DNA of 21,449 nucleotides from Colimorpha_A sp964630635. Lineage in GTDB: Bacteria; Bacillota; Clostridia; Oscillospirales; CAG-272. Each line of letters begins with the position of its first letter. The stretch's first letter is position 1. The DNA lies in assembly GCA_964630635.1 (NCBI GenBank), contig CAZVVM010000025.1, forward strand, positions 1 through 21,449. The letters run 5' to 3'. A model generated the notes under the pieces. The model searched no databases and was not told the origin of the DNA. It saw only the letters and a list, made by a program, of their open reading frames with translations. The translations under genes were made by a program, and so were the position numbers. Shown here piece after piece: positions 8,108 to 14,630 of this stretch.

Positions 8108-9382
8108 TTGAAACTACACGAAAATATTGCACGGCTTTTCCGTTCAAGAGGGGCGGTGAGCGGAAGCTTTATACCGACGGGCATCATTTCCCGCGACGAG
8201 ATGCTTGAGCTCGGCAAGAGCTACGGCATATATCTTGACAGCCGCGGCATAAATCTTGCCGCCTCAATTTCAAAGGAGCTTGCCACTCTTGCGGTGACGG
8301 AATTCGACATCGGTGCCGAAAACGGAAAGGGTGAGATAATACCTTGTATTGACGCACTCAAAAGCAAGCTGAAAAAGGCGGTCGAATACGCCTGCGCTAT
8401 CGGCGGAATCATTTTCAAGCCGATATACGACGGAAAAAATCTCGGAATTGAGACCGTTCTGCCGTTTGATTTCATTCCGCTCGGAACCGACGTAGGCGGC
8501 AAGATCAACGAATGTGCCTTTATTTACCGCGCCGAAAGAAACGGCAGGCTTTACACGAGGATCGAGGAGCACCGCCGTTTCTGTGACGGCTACGTTATAA
8601 CGAACCGATGCTTTGAGGGTGAAAATGCAAATACGCCTTCCCTGCTTTCCTACGTTAAGGAATGGGCAGGCATATCGCCGAGAGTTGAGGTCAAGGGGCT
8701 GAACAAGCCGTTATTCGTCTATTTCGGTATGCCCTTCGGAAACCCCGCGCATCCCTTTTCACCGCTCGGCGTTCCGATATTCCGCCGCGCCGAGAATCTC
8801 ATTCACGAAGCGGACAAGCAGTTTGAGCGTCTTACCTGGGAGTTTGAGGGCGGTGAGCTTGCCGTTGATGCAAGCGACGAGGCGTTCCGCCTCGGCAAGG
8901 ACGGCAAGCCCGTGCTTCCGCTCGGTAAGGAACGTCTTTTCCGCACAAATGCACTTGACGCCTGCTGTTCGTCTAACGAGCTTTTCAAGGTCTTTTCACC
9001 CGATCTTCGCGACAAATCGCTTATAAACGGGCTTAACCGTATCGTTATGCTCGTCGAGGACGCTTGCGGAATTGCGCGCGGTACCTTCTCTGACCCTACC
9101 GAGATCGCAAAGACTGCGACCGAGGTGCGTTCTATGCGTCAGAGGACCTATACTACCGTATCTGCGATCAGGGATTCGCTTAAAGACGCGCTTACAGAGC
9201 TGTTTGATGCGCTCGTCACCCTTTGCTCTCTCTACTCGCTTGCTATCGGCAAGCCGACTCTTGACATTTCGGTCGGCGACGGTGTGCTTACCGACAGCGA
9301 CAGTATAAGGGACGCCTGGCGCGAGGACGTAAAATGCGGAATAATCACAACCGACGAGTTTAAGGCGCGTTGGTACAAATAA
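8108..9382 (+). CDS. Phage portal protein (A118/SPP1-like)
   Basis: Portal rings form the DNA entry vertex of the capsid and dock the terminase. The 424-residue product contains the segment typical of A118-type portals: GLNKPLFVYFGMPFGNP (about 197-213), then PFSPLGVPIFRRAENLI and a helix leading into LTWEFEGGELAV. The C-terminal half has a long helical stem-like region (RGTFSDPTEIAKTATEVRSM...). The start is TTG at 8108 with GGAGG 7 bases upstream, a weaker start than the ATG of capsid. It is somewhat shorter than typical A118 portals, but the frame is unbroken. Confidence 0.85.
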   Translation: MKLHENIARLFRSRGAVSGSFIPTGIISRDEMLELGKSYGIYLDSRGINLAASISKELATLAVTEFDIGAENGKGEIIPCIDALKSKLKKAVEYACAIGGIIFKPIYDGKNLGIETVLPFDFIPLGTDVGGKINECAFIYRAERNGRLYTRIEEHRRFCDGYVITNRCFEGENANTPSLLSYVKEWAGISPRVEVKGLNKPLFVYFGMPFGNPAHPFSPLGVPIFRRAENLIHEADKQFERLTWEFEGGELAVDASDEAFRLGKDGKPVLPLGKERLFRTNALDACCSSNELFKVFSPDLRDKSLINGLNRIVMLVEDACGIARGTFSDPTEIAKTATEVRSMRQRTYTTVSAIRDSLKDALTELFDALVTLCSLYSLAIGKPTLDISVGDGVLTDSDSIRDAWREDVKCGIITTDEFKARWYK

Positions 9383-9396
9383 TAGGAGGAACTGTT

Positions 9397-9840
9397 ATGA
9401 AAAGAGAATTTCTTGAAGAGCTGGGGCTTGATAAGCCGATCATCGACGCTATTATGTCGGAGCACGGCAAGAGCGTTTCGGCGCTTAAGGATAAGTGCAA
9501 GGACTATGACGAAAAGGACGGAATCATCGCATCCCTTACCGCCGAACGCGACGGTCTTGCTTCCTCACTCTCTGCCGAGAGTGAAAAGCACGCCGCCTTC
9601 AAAAGCGGTATAATCGACGGAATCATAAAGGACGCCTGCCCTTCGTCTGCCCTTGCGGAAAATGAGCTTCGCCGCGTTCTTTCGGAATGTGACGGCTCAA
9701 GCCTTCGGGCGGAGCTTGAAAAAATAATGGAGAATGATCCTGACGCTTTTAAGCGTGAGAAGGTCGTTTCCCCCGTTTTCTCCGCTTTCAACACCGCAGA
9801 CGCGCCTGCTTCGTCCTTCAATTTCCGTACCGTGAGATGA
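9397..9840 (+). CDS. Phage scaffolding protein
   Basis: I start it at ATG 9397 (147 residues) because AGGAGGA lies just upstream; an in-frame upstream start overlaps portal and lacks a site. The N-terminus FLEELGLDKPIIDAIMSEHG is the recognisable opening of Gp20-type scaffolds. Charged coiled-coil helices follow (about 20-60), then a second helical region and a short C-terminal tail ending FNFRTVR, the kind of tail that contacts capsid. Scaffolds guide procapsid assembly and then leave. Its position after portal is usual, but capsid would normally follow it and is instead upstream. Confidence 0.8.
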   Translation: MKREFLEELGLDKPIIDAIMSEHGKSVSALKDKCKDYDEKDGIIASLTAERDGLASSLSAESEKHAAFKSGIIDGIIKDACPSSALAENELRRVLSECDGSSLRAELEKIMENDPDAFKREKVVSPVFSAFNTADAPASSFNFRTVR

Positions 9841-9850
9841 GGTGGGATTT

Positions 9851-10246
9851 ATGATGTATATTTCATACGAATACTACGTTTCGCGCTTCTGTGGAACTGC
9901 GATACCCGACGAAGAGTTTGCATATATTGCATCGGCAGCAAGCACCGTCGTCGATATGCTCGTCAGCTCACCCATCTCCGTCATCAGCGACAAGATCCGT
10001 CTTGCGGTCGCTTACGAAGCGGAAACGCTTTACGCGCAGGGCGGTATTGACGCTCTGTCCGGTCTTGCCGCCGTCACGTCGGGAATCGACGAGAAGCTCG
10101 GAGATTACTCCATCGGCACGCCTTACGTTTCCAACCAGAAGAGATGCTTTTCGATAGGCGGAGTTCCCGTTTCGGGAATGACGGTTGCGATACTCAAAAA
10201 CGAAGGTCTTATGTCACGTTGCGTTTACGCGGAGGATAAGATATGA
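9851..10246 (+). CDS. Head-tail connector (adaptor-like) protein
   Basis: A small mainly helical protein of 131 residues starting MMYISYEYYVSRFCGTAIP, then DEEFAYIASAASTVVDML, matching the usual opening of Firmicutes connector/adaptor proteins (Gp6/Gp15-like) that bind under the portal. ATG 9851 fits the AGGTGG site; a GTG at 9842 lies within that site. Its last four bases overlap the next gene (ATGA), implying translational coupling. The specific family is inferred from size, position and the N-terminal pattern. Confidence 0.65.
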   Translation: MMYISYEYYVSRFCGTAIPDEEFAYIASAASTVVDMLVSSPISVISDKIRLAVAYEAETLYAQGGIDALSGLAAVTSGIDEKLGDYSIGTPYVSNQKRCFSIGGVPVSGMTVAILKNEGLMSRCVYAEDKI

Positions 10247-10632
10247 GCTTTTACAGATTCAACGACACAGTCACCCTTTACACTCCCATTGATGAGGATT
10301 ATTACGAACGGCGAGTAATTCCTGCCGTCAAGGTAGAGGTTGCAGACAGCGACGAAAAGGGAAACAAACGTGCGACCGTATATATTCCGATCTATGGCAG
10401 ACGTTCGCTCAAATACAGACCGATGTCCGAACCGGCATTATACGACAAAAGCAGCTTTACCGTAGCGGCAGGACAGAAGGTCTGCATCGGGCGCTGCTTA
10501 GATAATATCCCGCCCAAATCTGCCTTCACGGTAAGAACGGCAGAGGTACATTTGAGCGGTTCGCGCCACGTTCAACACGCGAAAATTACCGCCCACAACA
10601 TTCCACAAGAGGAGGATGAAACTGATGAATAA
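10243..10632 (+). CDS. Probable head-closure protein
   Basis: The 129-residue, beta-rich product opens with a nucleus common in phage head-closure/stopper proteins (FNDTVTLYTPIDEDYYERRVIP). A 'FTVAAGQKVCIGRC' segment precedes a final strand pair (TVRTAEVHLSGSRHVQHAKI), resembling the layout in which such proteins end on a domain-wide strand carrying a His. It overlaps the upstream connector by four bases and the downstream gene by eight. Closure proteins plug the portal channel after packaging. The call depends on position and overall pattern. Confidence 0.55.
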   Translation: MSFYRFNDTVTLYTPIDEDYYERRVIPAVKVEVADSDEKGNKRATVYIPIYGRRSLKYRPMSEPALYDKSSFTVAAGQKVCIGRCLDNIPPKSAFTVRTAEVHLSGSRHVQHAKITAHNIPQEEDETDE

Positions 10633-10966
10633 TCTGGTAATCGAAACACCGAAAATTCCGCTTTCCATTAACGGAAAGGAGTTTTCGTTCGTGCCCGACA
10701 GCGAATTTGCCGAGCGGCTTTCGCTTCTTGCCGACGAGGCAGGCAAAAGAGCCGAGGAATGCAAGGAGACGGGCGAGGACGCCTGCGAGGCGTCGGCATT
10801 CCTTTCATACGCCGTCGATATGCTTATCGGTGACGGCGCCGTTGAAAAAATATTCGGGGACGTTCTTCCCGATCCCATCGACCTTTGCGATATTCTCGGC
10901 TACATCGCCGACGCTTTCCATTCTTACAGAAGAAGACGGCTTACCCGTCTGAAGGAGGGATCTTAA
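10625..10966 (+). CDS. Small helical phage protein, function unknown (tail-assembly-chaperone-like?)
   Basis: I choose ATG 10625 (113 residues), nine bases after GAGGAGG; an earlier ATG at 10616 touches that site. A short beta N-terminus (KIPLSINGKEFSFVPDS) is followed by helices and the segment MLIGDGAVEKIFGDVLPDP, then a basic tail (RRRRLTRLK). The 'GDGAVEKIFG' phrase recalls small proteins found next to tail genes of gut phages, some thought to be assembly chaperones, but no tail-tube gene is present here. The stop overlaps the next start by one base (TAATG). Confidence 0.45.
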   Translation: MNNLVIETPKIPLSINGKEFSFVPDSEFAERLSLLADEAGKRAEECKETGEDACEASAFLSYAVDMLIGDGAVEKIFGDVLPDPIDLCDILGYIADAFHSYRRRRLTRLKEGS

Positions 10967-11265
10967 TGGTAAAGGGTTCAACACCGACTTTCACTCTTAA
11001 GCTTCCCGTTCACACAGACGTGATCTCTTATATCGAAGCCATTCTCGTTCAGGAAAACGAGTGCTCGCTGACTATCGATTCCGAAAGAATGACCTTCGAC
11101 GGATACTACGTTTCCTTTACTCTTGAAGACTGGGAAACGCTTGAATTTGCTCCCGGGGTAATTGCGGAATTACAGTTCTCGTTCGGAACGAGCGACGGAA
11201 GCGTTTACGTATCCGATATACGAAAGGTCGCTGTAAAGAAAAAGTACCCCGAGGATATTTATTAA
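10966..11265 (+). CDS. BppU-like N-terminal domain protein
   Basis: ATG 10966 (99 residues) follows AAGGAGG by about 7 bases. The opening VKGSTPTFTLKLPVHTDVI and the later CSLTIDSERMTFDGYYVSF and LEFAPGVIAELQFSF match the small beta-sandwich 'rGTTPTHTFtLPFD' family seen in Clostridia phages and related to the N-terminal domain of baseplate upper protein BppU. In phages these link receptor-binding proteins to the particle. Here it stands alone, followed by a fibre-like gene, without any baseplate gene. Confidence 0.6.
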   Translation: MVKGSTPTFTLKLPVHTDVISYIEAILVQENECSLTIDSERMTFDGYYVSFTLEDWETLEFAPGVIAELQFSFGTSDGSVYVSDIRKVAVKKKYPEDIY

Positions 11266-11276
11266 GAGGTGAAGAA

Positions 11277-11843
11277 ATGGAAAACTTTAATAACAATTTC
11301 AATTTTGACTTTTCCGACGCCGTAGTCATAAAGGAACGCATAAACAACGTCAAAATCGGTGACGTTCGCGCCGCCACCTACGGTGAGGAGCCGTCGGTCA
11401 CCGCCCGTGACGACGGCGAAAACTTTTATCTTGACTTCGTTATTCCCCTTCCCGAAGGCACGTGGAGGATCGACGATGAAATGTCAAGCACCAGCAGAAA
11501 TCCCGTAAGCAACCGTATACTTAAAAAATACATTGACGGCGGAAGAAGCATCCTTACAAAGATATTTGCGGACAAAAGCGGTAAGGCATCTTACACTTCG
11601 CAGGATCTGCTTGCCGGCTATGATTTTCTGATCTGCTATGCGACCCCTTCGGGACTCAATTCCCCGCTTTGCTATACGATTCCCATACGTTACCTTGATG
11701 ACGTCGGCTCTCCTATGGAGCTTCAGATTGCAGATAACGAGGTCTTTACTCTTTTCAGTTTCACAAAAGACGGCTTTTCTACAGTCAGCACCAACGGAAG
11801 CGAAGCAGGAAAGGTTATTGCTCTATACGGAGTAACTATTTAA
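11277..11843 (+). CDS. Fibre-like / receptor-binding-type structural protein
   Basis: The 188-residue product begins with an Asn-rich stretch, then GEEPSVTARDDGENFYLDFVIPLPEG (about 37-62; key: repeated 'xPSVtxxddGeNfyLdF-IPlPeG'), the phrase found at the base of many Firmicutes phage fibres before collagen-like or C-terminal tip regions. MSSTSRNPVSNRILKKYID (68-86) is the common 'd..S.tS.NPV.N..I..yid' junction of fibre proteins. The rest looks beta-rich and could form a trimeric tip. Start ATG 11277 after AGAGGTGAAG. Together with the BppU-like protein it could give a particle a surface ligand; that is inference. Confidence 0.55.
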   Translation: MENFNNNFNFDFSDAVVIKERINNVKIGDVRAATYGEEPSVTARDDGENFYLDFVIPLPEGTWRIDDEMSSTSRNPVSNRILKKYIDGGRSILTKIFADKSGKASYTSQDLLAGYDFLICYATPSGLNSPLCYTIPIRYLDDVGSPMELQIADNEVFTLFSFTKDGFSTVSTNGSEAGKVIALYGVTI

Positions 11844-11846
11844 GCT

Positions 11847-12125
11847 ATGAATTGGGAAATTGCCTTGGGGGTAATCGCGTTGCTCGGATTTGCGGGAAGC
11901 ATTGCAACGTGGGTAAGCAAATTGAGTAAAACGCTTGCCGTTCTTGAAACGACCATAAACACATTGAACAAGGTGATAAGCGAGTTCAAGAACAACAGCC
12001 ACGATACTCACAAGGAAATGTTTTCACGCATAAACAGTAACGAGCGCACTCTCGAAAATCACGAGGGACGGCTCAAAAATCTCGAGCAAGCGAAAAAAAG
12101 GAGCAAGAAAAGAAATGATGGCTAA
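11847..12125 (+). CDS. Membrane-anchored coiled-coil protein of the lysis module
   Basis: The 92-residue protein has one N-terminal membrane segment (about 4-22, IALGVIALLGFAGSIATWV), then a long charged coiled coil (24-80), and a very basic C-terminus (KKRSKKRN). Hemolysin-XhlA-type phage proteins combine a coiled coil and one membrane helix, though usually with the helix last; here the order is reversed. No good ribosome site precedes it. It starts three bases after the previous stop, so it is probably translated by coupling. It overlaps the holin gene by 11 bases, supporting a role in lysis or membrane attachment. Confidence 0.55.
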   Translation: MNWEIALGVIALLGFAGSIATWVSKLSKTLAVLETTINTLNKVISEFKNNSHDTHKEMFSRINSNERTLENHEGRLKNLEQAKKRSKKRNDG

Positions 12126-12342
12126 AATAGCAAAATGGTTTCATGCCGCAGGTATAAGAGCATTAAAGACCGTCGCACAGACGGCGATCGCTATGCTCGG
12201 CACGTCTATGCTTTTAAGTGAAGTCGATTGGCTTTCGCTCCTGTCGGCATCGGTGCTTTCGGGACTGCTTTCGCTCTTTACCAGCGTAGCAGGACTTCCC
12301 GAGTTAAAAAACAGTGAGGAAAACGAAGATGAAGATAATTGA
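12115..12342 (+). CDS. Phage holin (r1t type)
   Basis: The 75-residue product shows the r1t-holin pattern: AAGIRALKTVAQTAIAMLG (helix 1), a short turn with VDWLSLLSASVLSGLLSLFTSVAGLP (helix 2; key: Asp-Trp-Leu, Ala/Ser/Gly-rich), and a strongly acidic tail (ENEDEDN). Holins open the membrane so that the endolysin reaches peptidoglycan. AAGGAG lies about 11 bases before ATG 12115. It overlaps the genes on both sides. Confidence 0.85.
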   Translation: MMAKIAKWFHAAGIRALKTVAQTAIAMLGTSMLLSEVDWLSLLSASVLSGLLSLFTSVAGLPELKNSEENEDEDN

Positions 12343-13066
12343 ATGTATGCACACGCAGAGCCGCTGTTACGGTAAAAAGCGTCAGGCGATAAAGCCCGTC
12401 GGCATAGTCGTTCACAGCACGGGTGCCAACAATCCGTCGATAAAAAGGTACAGTCAGCCGTCGGACAGCGACGTGAGAAGAAGCGAGCTTCTTTCGCTGA
12501 TTGGCGTGAACAAGTACGGTAATCACTGGAACCGTTCGGCGGTGAGCAAGGCGTCTCACTATATCGTCGGCAAGCTTGCCGACGGTACGGTCGGCGTTGT
12601 GCAGAATCTGCCCGAGAATATCGCCGCCTGGGGAAGCGGCAAGGGCAAAAAGGGCTCGTACAATTACGAGCCCACGGGGCATATTCAGTTTGAAATATGC
12701 GAGGATAATCTGAAAAACAAGGAATACTTTGACGCAGTTTACAAGGCGGCGACCGAGCTTTGCGCCGACATTTGCCGACGTTACGGCTGGGCTTCGAAAG
12801 TAATCGTTTCGCACCGCGAGGCGCACGCGAAGGGATTTGCGTCAAATCATTCCGATATTGACCATTGGCTTCTTAAATTCGGTCTTACGATGAACGATTT
12901 TCGGAGTGAGGTCGACAAGCTTCCGATGCCTGAAAAGGATGAAGCGCAAAAGGAACAAAAGCTCTACCGCGTACAGGTCGGCGCTTATGCCAAGCGCGAA
13001 AACGCCGAGGAAATGAAGGCGAAGCTTATATCCGACGGTTATCCTGCGATCATAAAAGAGGATTAA
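12329..13066 (+). CDS. N-acetylmuramoyl-L-alanine amidase (endolysin) with partial SPOR domain
   Basis: This zinc amidase splits the MurNAc-L-Ala bond of peptidoglycan. I start it at ATG 12329 (245 residues) after GAGGA; a GTG 15 bases earlier lies within that site. Amidase_2 features: VVHST (zinc His29), SHYIV (His77), SHREAHAKGFASNHSDIDHW (162-179) with the second set of zinc and active-site residues. A linker rich in Glu/Lys follows, and residues 213-245 begin a SPOR-type repeat (LYRVQVGAYAKRENAEEM) but stop after about half the usual 70 residues. No signal peptide, so export depends on the holin encoded just upstream (14-base overlap). Confidence 0.92.
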   Translation: MKIIECMHTQSRCYGKKRQAIKPVGIVVHSTGANNPSIKRYSQPSDSDVRRSELLSLIGVNKYGNHWNRSAVSKASHYIVGKLADGTVGVVQNLPENIAAWGSGKGKKGSYNYEPTGHIQFEICEDNLKNKEYFDAVYKAATELCADICRRYGWASKVIVSHREAHAKGFASNHSDIDHWLLKFGLTMNDFRSEVDKLPMPEKDEAQKEQKLYRVQVGAYAKRENAEEMKAKLISDGYPAIIKED

Positions 13067-13091
13067 CCGAAGAAGAGCGGACGCATATACT
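13063..13091 (+). promoter_or_regulatory. Candidate promoter for the cysteine-rich gene
   Basis: TTAACC (13063-13068), 17-base spacer, TATACT (13086-13091): 4/6 and 5/6 matches to sigma-A consensus, directly after the amidase stop. An AGGGCACTGCCCT palindrome (13097-13109) would sit at the 5' end of the RNA. If active, the next gene could be expressed apart from the phage-like genes. Confidence 0.4.
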
Positions 13092-13139
13092 TTATTAGGG
13101 CACTGCCCTGATAACTGACAGAAAGGTCGATTAAAAACA

Positions 13140-13478
13140 ATGTGTTCAAACTGTAACAGAAGCGTATGCGGTGGCAGAGGCGCCATCGCTTACGAAAACA
13201 CGAATAACAACGGTTGCGGTTGCGGCAACAGCGTCGGCAGCGCGAACGATTACAACAACGGCTGCGGATGCGGCAACAACGTCGGCGGCGTAAACGATTA
13301 CAACAACGGCTGCGGTTGCAATAACAACGGTTGCGGCTGTAACGGTATCGTGGGAAGTCTCGCCAAGGGATTTGCCTGCACTACCAACCGCATAGTTCGC
13401 GGTCTTGACCGTTCGCTCTCTTGCTGCTGCGGCTGCAATAACAACGGCTGCGGCTGCGGTAACAACAGCGGCTACTGA
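13140..13478 (+). CDS. Cysteine/glycine/asparagine-rich repeat protein
   Basis: I do not recognise a family. Of 112 residues 18 are Cys, most in GCGC blocks (26-28, 42-44, 58-60, 65-67, 104-106) set in Asn/Gly-rich repeats (NGCGCGNSVGSANDYN and a near-copy), plus a CCC run at 95-97. The start CSNCNRSVC adds a CxxC. One ordinary segment (70-94, GIVGSLAKGFACTTNRIVRG) could form a helix. The composition resembles cysteine-rich coat or exosporium-type proteins of spore formers, and could equally bind metal or crosslink. The ribosome site is weak (AAAGG about 14 bases upstream). It ends 14 bases before a strong terminator and is the last gene in the cluster's direction. Whether it belongs to the particle or is separate is unknown. 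Confidence 0.65.
   Translation: MCSNCNRSVCGGRGAIAYENTNNNGCGCGNSVGSANDYNNGCGCGNNVGGVNDYNNGCGCNNNGCGCNGIVGSLAKGFACTTNRIVRGLDRSLSCCCGCNNNGCGCGNNSGY
13212..13307 (+). repeat. Two 48-base tandem repeats in the cysteine-rich gene
   Basis: Codons 25-40 and 41-56 encode near-identical 16-residue units (GCGCGN..G..NDYNN). A third, degenerate unit begins at codon 57. This points to growth by tandem duplication. Confidence 0.75.
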
Positions 13479-13492
13479 TATTCGTCGGTACG

Positions 13493-13531
13493 TACGGCAT
13501 ACGGATTTTTTCCGTATGCCGTATTTTTTTT
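13493..13531 (+). terminator. Rho-independent terminator ending the phage-like cluster
   Basis: A perfect 13-bp stem (13493-13505 with 13511-13523), T5 loop, followed by T8 (13524-13531). It separates the cluster from the ddh promoter. Confidence 0.9.
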
Positions 13532-13542
13532 GAAAATTTATG

Positions 13543-13571
13543 GTGACAAGTCGTGCTTTTTGTGTTATACT
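13543..13571 (+). promoter_or_regulatory. Promoter of ddh
   Basis: GTGACA (13543-13548), 17-base spacer, TATACT (13566-13571), 34 bases before the ddh start. The gene therefore does not depend on the upstream cluster. Confidence 0.65.
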
Positions 13572-13605
13572 TTGTTTAGTTGATTTTTACGGTAGGTGAT
13601 TCTTT

Positions 13606-14598
13606 ATGTCAAACAAGATAAGAGCCGCTATTCTCGGCTACGGAAATCTCGGAAAAGGGGTCGAGCTTGCGCTCCGTCAATGCCCCGATATGGTATTGAC
13701 TGCGTTCTTTACAAGACGCGCGCCCGAAACGCTTAAAACGTTCAGCCCCGAGGTTCCCGTTTATCATATAGAAGATATTCTCACAAAGAAGGACGAGATC
13801 GACGTTCTCTTCATCTGCGGCGGCAGTGCAACAGACCTGCCGAAGCAGACCCCCGAGTATGCAAAATACTTCAACGTCGTTGACAGCTTCGATACTCACG
13901 CGAAGATTCCCGAGCATTTTGCCGCTTGCGACGCATCGGCAAAGGAAAGCGGGAAGGTCGCTCTCATTTCGGTCGGCTGGGATCCCGGTATGTTCAGCTT
14001 ACAGCGTCTGCTTTCGGGCGCTATCATTCCGAACGGAAGCGACTACACGTTCTGGGGCAGAGGCGTAAGCCAGGGGCATTCCGACGCTATACGCCGTATC
14101 GACGGTGTACTCGATGCGAAGCAGTACACGGTTCCCGTTGAGAGCGCTATTGAGCTTGTCCGAAGCGGTGAAAATCCCGTCTTTACGACGAGGGAGAAGC
14201 ACACGCGCGAGTGCTACGTTGTAGCCGAAGATGGCGCGGACAAGGCGCGCATTGAGCGCGAGATAAAGACTATGCCGAACTATTTTGCAGACTACGACAC
14301 GACTGTGTATTTCGTAACCAAGGAAGTCCTCGACCGCGATCACGCGGGAATCCCCCACGGCGGTTTCGTTATCCGCACCGGCGCAACGGGAAAGGACGGC
14401 GAGACGAAGCAGAGGATCGAATATTCTCTCACCCTCGGCTCAAATCCCGAATTTACCGCGAGCGTTCTCGTTGCATACGGACGCGCGGCGGTCAGAATGA
14501 ATAACGAAGGCATTTCGGGCGCAAAAACCGTCTTTGACGTTCCGCCCGCATACCTCTCTCCTCTCTCGGGCGAGGAGATAAGGAAGAAGCTTTTATAA
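13606..14598 (+). CDS. ddh: meso-Diaminopimelate D-dehydrogenase
   Basis: This NADPH enzyme converts tetrahydrodipicolinate plus ammonia directly to meso-DAP, bypassing the acylated intermediates. At 330 residues it has the family length (about 326). The N-terminus has the Rossmann loop ILGYGNLGKG (9-18). FICGGSATDLPKQTPEYA, VDSFDTHAKIPEHF, SVGWDPGMFSLQR and WGRGVSQGHSDAIRRI are hallmark segments lining the cofactor and DAP sites. The C-terminus FDVPPAYLSPLSGEE is also typical. Own promoter and AGGTGA site. It supplies the step missing from the dapA-dapB-lysA operon, from which it is separated by the phage-like cluster. Confidence 0.96.
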   Translation: MSNKIRAAILGYGNLGKGVELALRQCPDMVLTAFFTRRAPETLKTFSPEVPVYHIEDILTKKDEIDVLFICGGSATDLPKQTPEYAKYFNVVDSFDTHAKIPEHFAACDASAKESGKVALISVGWDPGMFSLQRLLSGAIIPNGSDYTFWGRGVSQGHSDAIRRIDGVLDAKQYTVPVESAIELVRSGENPVFTTREKHTRECYVVAEDGADKARIEREIKTMPNYFADYDTTVYFVTKEVLDRDHAGIPHGGFVIRTGATGKDGETKQRIEYSLTLGSNPEFTASVLVAYGRAAVRMNNEGISGAKTVFDVPPAYLSPLSGEEIRKKLL

Positions 14599-14603
14599 AA
14601 GAA

Positions 14604-14630
14604 AAATCTCCCTCTCGGGAGATTTTTTTA
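14604..14630. terminator. Convergent terminator between ddh and the GNAT gene
   Basis: AAATCTCCC (14604-14612), TCTC loop, GGGAGATTT (14617-14625), then more T. A-rich DNA on the left lets it work for the minus-strand gene as well, whose stop is at 14628-14630. Confidence 0.85.

Noticed and set aside
5842..13478. Ordinary complete prophage
   Set aside because: No integrase, repressor, replication, tail or attachment site is visible and there is no room for them between the flanking genes.
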